Shown one piece after another: positions 25,376-32,189 of a DNA stretch of 33,970 nt. The stretch spans positions 1 to 33,970 of the forward strand of contig JACRFC010000036.1 of NCBI GenBank assembly GCA_016234355.1, given 5' to 3'. This stretch comes from Ignavibacteriales bacterium (lineage in GTDB: Bacteria > Bacteroidota > Ignavibacteria > Ignavibacteriales > Melioribacteraceae). Position 1 is the stretch's first letter. Every line of letters begins with the position of its first letter. The notes under the pieces are model-generated. The model saw nothing but the letters and a program-made list of their open reading frames with translations, was not told the DNA's origin and did no database searches. The translations under genes were made by a program, and so were the position numbers.

Positions 25376-25487
25376 CCGGTGATAGTAATACGAATCAATT
25401 TTTAAGTTGTTTAGGTAATAATAAGAACTTAATACCATAATAATCGTCTTAATACTTACTCAAATAAAAATTAAGGAAGTCTGCTAA

Positions 25488-27266
25488 ATGAAAGATCAAA
25501 TTAGATTTTTACTCCTAACAGTTTTATTTCTTTTTGCCTCGTTAACAGAAATATCGGCACAGCAAAAATTTTATGTTAACTTAAACGATCGGGCTGACGA
25601 TCTTTTCAAAGTAACACTAGTACCCGAAAAACTTACTGAACAAAATAAAATCTATCAGTTTGCATCCACAGCTCCGGGAACATATCAGACAATGGATATC
25701 GGCAGATATGTCCGTTCGTTCAAAGCATACGATGAAACAGGAAACGAACTTGGTTCGAAGCAGATCTCAACGAATCAATGGGAACTTGAAGAACCGGTAA
25801 AGACAAAAAAAATAGTTTATACCATTGCCGAAACATGGGATACACCTGTTAAAGAACATTCAGTTTATGCAATGAGCGGAACATCTTTAGAAAATGACCA
25901 TGTGCTGGTAAACGGCCAATGTGTATTCGGATATTTTCACGGGATGCAAAAAACTCCGATCAAAATTAAATTAGATTATCCAAAAGAATGGCTTGCCGGT
26001 ACAGCATTGAATCTTGACAAAGAAGGTTTCTATGACGCACCGGATTATGATTATGTTGTTGATTCTCCGATCCTCCTTGGTAATCTTACAAAAGCAACAA
26101 CCAAAATTGAGAACACTTCGGTTGATGTATATACTTATTCTAAGACCGGCAAAGTTTCTTCGGATCAAATATTAATCTTACTCGAAGATATGCTGACAGC
26201 TACAAGTCAATTCACACAAGGGCTTCCTGTGGATCGTTATACATTTCTTTTCCATTTTGAAAATTTTTCCTCCGGTGCGTGGGAACATAATTTCAGCTCC
26301 GAATATGTTTTTAATGAATTGCCTTTAGAAGGAGCATACGCAAAAGAAATTAAATCAACTGCTGCGCACGAATTTTATCATGTTATAACTCCGTTAAATA
26401 TTCATAGCGAATTGGTTGGTAATTTCAATTTTGAAAAACCGACTATGTCTCAACATATTTGGCTATATGAAGGAGTAACAGAATGGGCTTCCGATATTCT
26501 CCAGTTACGGGATTATCTAACCTCTCTCGATGATTTCCTTGCAGAGATAAAAACAAAACTAATTATGAATGATAATTATGATCCAGCGATCTCACTTGTG
26601 GATCTCTCTCTTCATTCAACCGAAAGACAAGATCAGTATGGAAACATTTATCAAAAGGGTGCTGTTGTTGCCTGCTTGCTCGATATCCGTCTGCTCGAAC
26701 TTTCAAAAGGAAAAAAGGGATTGCGGGAAGTATTAAATCAACTTTATAAAGATTATGGTGCTAACAAAGCTTTTAGCGAAAAAGATTTTTTTGATGAATT
26801 TGTAAATCGTACTTATCCCGAGATCGCAGATTTTATCAACAGATATATTAAAGGAACAGATAAACTTCCTGTAGCAGATTATTTTGAGAACTTAGGAATC
26901 GAATACAAAGAATTTGTAGGAATAGACAGTTCAAAAATTTCTCTCGGATTCGGGATTGGATTGAAGGATAATAAATTTGTTGTTACAAAAGTTGACAACA
27001 TAACCGAAGATGGTCTTAGAACAAATGATTTTATAATAAAAGTAAATGGAGAAGAAGTAACACTTCAAAATGCACAGACAAAATTTGCTTTTATGAAGAA
27101 TATGAAAGTTGGTGATTCTTTCGTATTAACCATAGAGCGTAATGGTACCCAAAAGGAGGTTCAATGCTTTATGATACCAAAATCAATTAAACATCAATTT
27201 AAGGTTCTTGATACTGCTTCCGATCAACAGCTTGAATTACGAAGTGCCTGGATGAAAAACTTATAA
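25488..27266 (+). CDS. Exported M61-family metallopeptidase with PDZ domain
   Basis: A 592-residue protein with a signal peptide (ending TEISAQQ). It has an N-terminal beta domain (about 28-200), a gluzincin core with H294-E-x-x-H298 (AAHEFYHVITPLN) and a downstream glutamate in WLYEGVTEWASD, and a C-terminal PDZ domain (about 480-575, LGFGIGLKDNKFVVTKVDNI, ...LRTNDFIIKVNGEEV). This order matches the M61 glycyl-aminopeptidase family. In most members HExxH is followed by W-N; here it is ITPLNIHS, so substrate preference may differ. AAGGAAG upstream supports the start. Confidence 0.9.
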   Translation: MKDQIRFLLLTVLFLFASLTEISAQQKFYVNLNDRADDLFKVTLVPEKLTEQNKIYQFASTAPGTYQTMDIGRYVRSFKAYDETGNELGSKQISTNQWELEEPVKTKKIVYTIAETWDTPVKEHSVYAMSGTSLENDHVLVNGQCVFGYFHGMQKTPIKIKLDYPKEWLAGTALNLDKEGFYDAPDYDYVVDSPILLGNLTKATTKIENTSVDVYTYSKTGKVSSDQILILLEDMLTATSQFTQGLPVDRYTFLFHFENFSSGAWEHNFSSEYVFNELPLEGAYAKEIKSTAAHEFYHVITPLNIHSELVGNFNFEKPTMSQHIWLYEGVTEWASDILQLRDYLTSLDDFLAEIKTKLIMNDNYDPAISLVDLSLHSTERQDQYGNIYQKGAVVACLLDIRLLELSKGKKGLREVLNQLYKDYGANKAFSEKDFFDEFVNRTYPEIADFINRYIKGTDKLPVADYFENLGIEYKEFVGIDSSKISLGFGIGLKDNKFVVTKVDNITEDGLRTNDFIIKVNGEEVTLQNAQTKFAFMKNMKVGDSFVLTIERNGTQKEVQCFMIPKSIKHQFKVLDTASDQQLELRSAWMKNL

Positions 27267-27277
27267 GAAGTTTTTAA

Positions 27278-27310
27278 CCCTGGTGCTATTATTAACCGCC
27301 AGGGCTTTTG
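27278..27310 (+). terminator. Terminator after the M61 peptidase gene
   Basis: CCCTGG and CCAGGG pair around a 15-base loop, followed by CTTTTG and more T. A short stem, but it sits 12 bases after the stop. Confidence 0.55.
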
Positions 27311-27380
27311 TTTTACTCCTTTATTAACATACTTTTTTCTATTAGATTTACTTCAGATAAGTAGTAGCTCGGGTAAAACA

Positions 27381-28463
27381 ATGATTCGAAAACTTCAAAT
27401 TAGAATATTACTTGTAGTTCCGGTTATTATTTCAATTCTCTCATGCTCTTCAACATCCATTCTAGATAAAGTATATCCCACTTTGAGCGACGGCAAATAC
27501 GATAGTGAGTTTCCATACAAAAATTCATCGCAGCAGCTTGAAGAGGTAAGTAATTCTATCCGATTGATCAATAGCATAGCGTTTTATGAAAGTTATGTTT
27601 TCGATCGCTATAAAAATTTTACTTTACTACAACTGAATCAAACAGATTTTGAAAAGAATGCAGTTGAGAAAGTTTATTTCAATCGTACCGCCTCCGGAAC
27701 GGGAACAATTATTTTTGCACATCAAGGTTTAGTTGCGTTGTTAACTGTTGCCCATATTGTTTCATTCCCCGATACAGTTGTTTCATATTTTGTAAATCCG
27801 GATGGGATTTCGTCTCAATTTGTCGAGAGTATTTCGATCAAATTGAAACAGACAAATTATGTTTCCGATTTCCCCGAGAGCGGAGAACTTGATGTAATTC
27901 TTAAAGATAAAAATATGGATGTGGCACTGCTTGGTAAAAAATATTCGCCAAATGAAACTAATAACATGACCGTTTTTCAATATCCATGGGGTAACTCAAC
28001 CGAGCTTGAATGGGGAAGTTTTATTTATGTTTTTGGATTCCCGATGAATTATAAAATGATCTCCAAAGGAATTGTCAGCAGTCCGGGCAAAGAAAAGCAT
28101 ATTTTTCTAATTGATGCAGTATTCAATAAAGGTTGTAGCGGAGGAATTGTTCTTGCCATACGCGATGGTGTTCCTAATTTTGAATTGGTTGGAATTGTAA
28201 AATCTGTTCCGGCTGAATTTGAAAACACTTTACGACCGCTTATTAAAGAAAGAGATCTAGAATATAACCCGATGCTTCCTTATAAAGGTGATGTGTACGT
28301 TGATAAAGAACAAGTACTGCGCATAGGCATCACAAAAGTTATTGGCATTGAAACCGTAAAAGATTTTTTAATCTCTAAAAAAAATGATTTAATAAGTATG
28401 GGATATAATTTTAAAGACCTTTTTAGTCCGACTAATCAAACCATCTTAAAACAAATTCATTGA
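27381..28463 (+). CDS. Trypsin-like serine protease anchored as a lipoprotein
   Basis: A 360-residue lipoprotein (lipobox SILSC with C22). The chymotrypsin-fold triad is visible: H125 in LLTVAHIV, D180 in MDVALLGK, and S253 in NKGCSGGIVLA (the GxSGG motif). The spacing is normal for a trypsin-like protease. The N-terminal 60 residues are an extra charged region, and no PDZ domain follows, unlike DegP/HtrA. It should act in the periplasm or on the surface. It may be a quality-control or processing protease; the substrate is unknown. It converges with the - strand aminotransferase gene. Confidence 0.83.
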   Translation: MIRKLQIRILLVVPVIISILSCSSTSILDKVYPTLSDGKYDSEFPYKNSSQQLEEVSNSIRLINSIAFYESYVFDRYKNFTLLQLNQTDFEKNAVEKVYFNRTASGTGTIIFAHQGLVALLTVAHIVSFPDTVVSYFVNPDGISSQFVESISIKLKQTNYVSDFPESGELDVILKDKNMDVALLGKKYSPNETNNMTVFQYPWGNSTELEWGSFIYVFGFPMNYKMISKGIVSSPGKEKHIFLIDAVFNKGCSGGIVLAIRDGVPNFELVGIVKSVPAEFENTLRPLIKERDLEYNPMLPYKGDVYVDKEQVLRIGITKVIGIETVKDFLISKKNDLISMGYNFKDLFSPTNQTILKQIH

Positions 28464-28465
28464 AG

Positions 28466-28531
28466 AGCTTTCAGCGTTCAGCTATCAGCTTAAAATTTAA
28501 TAACTGAAAGCTGATTGCTGACAGCCGATAG
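28466..28531. terminator. Imperfect inverted repeat between convergent genes
   Basis: CTTTCAGC...CTATCAGCTT faces AAGCTGATTGCTGACAGCC with mismatches, around an AT-rich loop. It lies entirely between the stop codons of the protease (+) and the aminotransferase (-). It may be a two-way terminator or a decayed small repeat of the AGCTGAAAGC type. Confidence 0.5.
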
Positions 28532-29842
28532 CTACTCCATAACTTCTTTTATTTCACCGCGTGCTACAGATTCAATTACATCTGCGAAAAGATCTATTTC
28601 AGAAACCATTGTATAAACATTTGGTGTAATTCGTAACCCTTTGAACTCTTCAAAATTAATTACAACTACAAAGATCCTATGCTTACTTAATAAATACTCT
28701 GCAAGTTTACTTATGTTTACACCTGTAATATTAAAATTTACTATTCCTGCCCAATTAGATTCATCGTTTATATCAATCAAAAATTTAACGTTATCATATT
28801 CTTTCACCCGGTTGATCCACCGTTTATGAAGATAACGGAATCTTTCAGCTTTTCTGTCAATCCCAATTGCTTCGTTGAATGCAAGAGCTTCTGCAATTGC
28901 ATTATGATTCGCGGCCGGATGAGTTCCAATCTCTTCGAACTTGCGGATATTGTCTTCCATCTCTTTTGATGCTGCCATTAAGGGCCATACTTTTTTAATT
29001 AGATTTCTTTTAACATACAACATTCCGGTTCCGATTGGTGCGTAAGTCCATTTGTGAAGCGAAGTACCAAAATAATCGCATTCGAGATCTGCAAGAGTAT
29101 AAGGAAAATGATTGAACGAATGTGCCCCGTCAACAATAACTTCAATCCCTTTTTCATGTGCTGCTCTGCAAACATCGCGTACAGGAAGAATTTGTCCCGT
29201 TAGAAAACAAGTGTGACTTATCAAAATGATTTTGGTTTTAGTAGTGATTCCGTTTTTTAGAGCTTCAACATAATCGTCTTTATCAATTAGAGGAGTGGGA
29301 TATTTAACTTTGTTAACTTTTATACCAATTCGTCTTTCCATTTGATTAAATGTTGTTAACATGCGGGGATAGTCTTGAGTGGTTGTAAGAATTTCATCTC
29401 CGGGTTTAAAATCAATTCCTAATTGAATGATTTGCAATGACTCACTATCGTTTCTAGTAATTGCGATTTCTTCTTTATCGCATCCGAATACAACTGCTAA
29501 TTTTTCACGTACTGTTTCAACTTTCGGTTCTACATGCTGCCACATATAATATGAAGGTGCTTGGTTACAATAATCTATATAACGCTTGAAGGCATCTATA
29601 ACAACACGAGGTGAAGGAGAAACACCGCCGTTATTTAAATTTATTAGCGAACGATCAACATCAAATGCCGATTGAATTCTTCCCCAGAAGTCTTCATCAC
29701 TTGCAGAAGCAACCGGAGAAATTGAAGGATTTAATTTTTCTATTGCTTCTGTTGCACGTGCAAAGGCATCGGTTCTTAAAGCAATAAATGCCCCGCCTGT
29801 TGAAATCATAAACCTATTCAAAAATTGACGACGTGAGTACAT
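28532..29842 (-). CDS. Tat-exported class V aminotransferase (cysteine desulfurase / isopenicillin N epimerase-like)
   Basis: A 436-residue PLP enzyme of fold type I. The PLP lysine is K264 in GTSLHKWTYAPIGTG, and the cofactor aspartate and histidine lie in VIVDGAHSFNHFP. NNGGVSPSP and EIAITRNDSESLQ match the class V/CefD-like group. The N-terminus carries a twin-arginine signal (SRRQFLNRFMISTGGAFIAL), so it should be folded with PLP in the cytoplasm and then exported. Exported members of this family are widespread but poorly understood. The start is well supported by AAGGAG at 29851-29856 on the minus strand. It is divergent from the recombinase gene; the 262 bases between them should hold both promoters. 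Confidence 0.9.
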   Translation of the reverse strand: MYSRRQFLNRFMISTGGAFIALRTDAFARATEAIEKLNPSISPVASASDEDFWGRIQSAFDVDRSLINLNNGGVSPSPRVVIDAFKRYIDYCNQAPSYYMWQHVEPKVETVREKLAVVFGCDKEEIAITRNDSESLQIIQLGIDFKPGDEILTTTQDYPRMLTTFNQMERRIGIKVNKVKYPTPLIDKDDYVEALKNGITTKTKIILISHTCFLTGQILPVRDVCRAAHEKGIEVIVDGAHSFNHFPYTLADLECDYFGTSLHKWTYAPIGTGMLYVKRNLIKKVWPLMAASKEMEDNIRKFEEIGTHPAANHNAIAEALAFNEAIGIDRKAERFRYLHKRWINRVKEYDNVKFLIDINDESNWAGIVNFNITGVNISKLAEYLLSKHRIFVVVINFEEFKGLRITPNVYTMVSEIDLFADVIESVARGEIKEVME

Positions 29843-30104
29843 GTTAATATCTCCTTGAATTGTAGATTGGTTTAATTGAAACTATTACAAATCAACTTTC
29901 AAAAGCAATCTTAATTTATAAAAAGATACTCTTTTATTTCTACCAATTTTATCTATACAATCTTCCCTTTCTTTCGCTAATTTCTTAAAGATAAATTAAA
30001 GTAAATGCGTTGAATATACGGACGTTAACCGAAAGATTTTGCTTTATGTTAGTAGGATTATATTATATATTAAACCCGTAAAGCAGTTTAAGATGTTTTT
30101 GTAA

Positions 30105-31154
30105 ATGCAAAATCAACCAGATAAAAATCAAACGGGATTGTTTGAAGTATTTCGGCAAGAACTCAGATTAAGGAATTACAGTTACAAAACAATCAAATCT
30201 TATACAAGTTGTTTAAGAAACTTTACCAGTTATTTCCGTCCGCAGCATCCCCGCCAAATAAATGAAAACGATATTAAAAAGTATTTACTTCATCTTGCAG
30301 ATTCAAAACATCTTTCCTCTTCAACTATAAATCAGCATTTCAACGCATTGCGGTTTCTCTATGTAGATTTATATAAATCACCATTTAGAATCGGTACAAT
30401 TCCAAGGCCTAAAAAAGAAAAGAAATTACCGGATGTTCTGAATGAGGAAGAAGTGGTGAGAATTTTTAACGCGGTATCGAATTTAAAACACCGAACAATG
30501 TTGATGCTTGCCTATGCAAGCGGATTGCGGGTGAGTGAGGTTGTGAGTTTGAAGGTAGAAGACTTTGATATTGATCGTAACATGATTCATATTCGTGGGG
30601 CGAAAGGAAAGAAAGACCGTTATACATTACTGCCGGTATCACTCAAGGAAACACTGCACAGATACTGGAAGGAATACAATCTTGGAAAATCCGGCTGGTT
30701 ATTTCCAGGTGCAAAACCGAATTATCATTTAGCCGCACAAAGTATACAACATGTGTTTGAGCGTTCGGTTCGGCAAGCAGGAATTACAAAACCTGTTTCC
30801 ATGCACACATTGAGGCATTCATTTGCAACACACCTTTTGGAACATGGTACTGATTTACGGTATATTCAGGAATTGCTCGGTCACGAAAGTTCAAAGACGA
30901 CAGAAATTTACACCATGAGATATTATGTATATGTTTTCCAGAGTAAATATTTACCCGGTTGGATAATGACATTGAAGAATGGAGTGAAAAATAAAGACCA
31001 AATATCCAACGGGGTGAATAAAGGAATTTTATCTCACGGGGTAGATACTCACGTAAGTAAGCAAATCATTGGAAAAATTAAAAGCCCTCTGGATTTTATC
31101 GTAAAAGAGATAAATTCAGGGAAATATTTAGGAAAATTTAAATTAATTGAATAA
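30105..31154 (+). CDS. Integron-integrase-like tyrosine recombinase with in-frame insertion after the catalytic Tyr
   Basis: A 349-residue tyrosine recombinase with a SAM-like N-terminal domain (about 12-95) and a catalytic domain with R142 (ASGLRVSEV), K167/K169 (GAKGKKDR), H234-x-x-R237 (HTLRHSFATHLL), H260 (LLGHESS) and Y269 (TTEIYT). All active residues are present. FERSVRQAGITKP and the tail HVSKQIIGKIKSPLDF resemble integron integrases from memory, but the IntI-specific insertion between the lysine and HxxR regions is absent, so it is between XerC and IntI. Residues 271-315 interrupt the expected IYT-HVS join. It reads toward two cassette-like units instead of away from them, the opposite of most integrons. 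Whether it is active is unknown. Confidence 0.88.
   Translation: MQNQPDKNQTGLFEVFRQELRLRNYSYKTIKSYTSCLRNFTSYFRPQHPRQINENDIKKYLLHLADSKHLSSSTINQHFNALRFLYVDLYKSPFRIGTIPRPKKEKKLPDVLNEEEVVRIFNAVSNLKHRTMLMLAYASGLRVSEVVSLKVEDFDIDRNMIHIRGAKGKKDRYTLLPVSLKETLHRYWKEYNLGKSGWLFPGAKPNYHLAAQSIQHVFERSVRQAGITKPVSMHTLRHSFATHLLEHGTDLRYIQELLGHESSKTTEIYTMRYYVYVFQSKYLPGWIMTLKNGVKNKDQISNGVNKGILSHGVDTHVSKQIIGKIKSPLDFIVKEINSGKYLGKFKLIE
30915..31049 (+). mobile_element. 135-base in-frame insertion with GIY-YIG-like start and inverted repeat
   Basis: Removing these 45 codons restores a normal recombinase tail (IYT joined to HVSKQIIGKI...KSPLD). The insertion begins with ATG and reads MRYYVYVFQSK, like the first strand of GIY-YIG nucleases. 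It has no stop in this frame. It contains an 18-base imperfect inverted repeat: 30948-30965 pairs with 31003-31020 at 16 of 18 positions, with a 37-base gap. It may be a small palindromic element or the remnant of a GIY-YIG gene; no clear target duplication is seen beyond ACC/ACT. Confidence 0.6.
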
Positions 31155-31168
31155 TAAACTAAAAGAAA

Positions 31169-31207
31169 TAACAATGACATATGTCGTTGTTACATATAGT
31201 TATGTGC
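31169..31207 (+). other. Putative array entry site (attI/attC-like)
   Basis: A 24-base near-palindrome (31169-31192, TAACAATGACAT arm, one mismatched pair) ends in CGTTGTT (31185-31191). After 7 bases comes GTTATGTGC (31199-31207). The same CGTTGTT, 9 bases, GTTAGCCGC arrangement recurs at the next cassette border (32167-32191). By analogy with integrons, the crossover would fall between G31199 and T31200. Confidence 0.5.
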
Positions 31208-32183
31208 AACGCAACTTGCGAATGAGTAAGGCCGCACGGCCAAGGACAGCTATCATGCGACTTCCTACTCTGACTTTCCTCGTGCTTGCTTTCCTGCACA
31301 CCGCGAACGGTCAAGAACCCCAGCGACTTTCGGGGCCTGATATTTCTCCGGCGGTGTGGGGAGTTCTTGAGTTACCCCATGCTCCTGGACCTCACGCGGG
31401 TGTGATCATTCTTCACGGATCATTCGGCTGGCGGCCTACGTACGCTCAATTCGCAAGAGCACTCGCAGACTCTGGGTTCGTTGCCCTCGCAATCAACTAT
31501 TTTGCAGAGACTGGTCGTGACACCGTCCCGGAACAACGACTCCAAATGCGCCCACTGTGGCAGGCGGCAATCCGCAGTGCGGCGGGTTATCTTCGCGCAC
31601 AACCGTTCGTCATTTCTGATAGTCTGGGATTGGTGGGTTTTTCCCGAGGGGCGTTTCTCGCTGTCTCAGTGGCTTCTTCCATCCCAGGGATAAAGGCCGT
31701 TGTCGATTACTTCGGTGGAATCGATACCAGCAGGCAGTCGCTTGAAGTTCAGGTTCGAGACTTCCCGCCTCTCCTTATCCTTCATGGCAATGCAGACACC
31801 ATCGTACCAGTATCACGCGCACATCAGCTGAAACAAGCAGTCATCGCTCACGGGGGTGAAGTCGAAATGTACACCTATCCTGGTGCACATCACGCATTCA
31901 ACGCGACTTTCAGTCCGAGCTACTCAGAGACAGCAGCCCTAGATTCTTTCAAACGCACGATTGAATTTCTGAGGAGGCGATTGTCAAAGGTGAACTGACA
32001 CGTGCGGCCTTACACCGAGCAACAGTTGCGCTGCGCATAACAAGCGTAAGCACGACACTCGCTCATTTGATATGGCAATGTGGAACCTCGGTTTAAAAGA
32101 TAGTTGTTCTCGTTCCACCGTTTTGCTCACGAGAAATTTGTCTTTTGATAGTTCGCAAAACGGCGGCGTTGTTTGCCGAGACG
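31200..32183 (+). mobile_element. Putative gene cassette 1
   Basis: The unit opens with GTTATGTGCAACGCAACT (31199-31216). After its single gene it carries AGTTGCGCTGCGCATAAC (32024-32041), the inverted copy at 16 of 18 positions, followed by an attC-like site. This is the arrangement expected when a circular cassette with one folded recombination site inserts at G/TT. One ORF fills it, in the array direction. G+C content is plainly higher than in the neighbouring backbone. Confidence 0.6.
31255..31998 (+). CDS. Dienelactone-hydrolase-family alpha/beta hydrolase, exported (cassette 1 cargo)
   Basis: A 247-residue alpha/beta hydrolase with a signal peptide (MRLPTLTFLVLAFLHTANGQ). The triad is S130 (GLVGFSRGAF), D181 (HGNADTIVP) and H213 (YPGAHHAFN). 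VIILHGSFGWRP forms the oxyanion strand. The nucleophile is Ser instead of the Cys of classical dienelactone hydrolase, so a general esterase or peptidase-like role is likely. I chose ATG 31255 with AAGGA at 31242-31246; an earlier ATG at 31147 would run through the recombination site and the recombinase end and gives no sensible N-terminus. Codons are G+C-rich, unlike the AT-rich genes to the left, which points to transfer. No promoter of its own is evident. Confidence 0.85.
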   Translation: MRLPTLTFLVLAFLHTANGQEPQRLSGPDISPAVWGVLELPHAPGPHAGVIILHGSFGWRPTYAQFARALADSGFVALAINYFAETGRDTVPEQRLQMRPLWQAAIRSAAGYLRAQPFVISDSLGLVGFSRGAFLAVSVASSIPGIKAVVDYFGGIDTSRQSLEVQVRDFPPLLILHGNADTIVPVSRAHQLKQAVIAHGGEVEMYTYPGAHHAFNATFSPSYSETAALDSFKRTIEFLRRRLSKVN

Positions 32184-32189
32184 TTAGCC
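32035..32189 (+). other. attC-like recombination site of cassette 1
   Basis: The left arm GCATAAC-AA-G-CG (32035-32046) and right arm CGTTGTT (32167-32173) pair if one G (32044) is left unpaired, as in the extrahelical base of attC sites. The right end is GTTAGCC (32183-32189), matching the GTTRRRY core loosely. The interior holds CTCGCTCATTTG (32058-32069) and a 43-base block (32109-32151), both shared with the second site. Confidence 0.55.

Noticed and set aside
30915-30950. Separate GIY-YIG endonuclease gene
   Set aside because: Only about 11 residues resemble the family start; the catalytic GIY...YIG, Arg and Glu segments are missing, so it is at most a fragment.
31147-31254. Upstream ATG extending the dienelactone-hydrolase ORF by 36 codons
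   Set aside because: The extension overlaps the recombinase stop and the palindromic site and would bury the signal peptide. ATG 31255 has a proper ribosome site.
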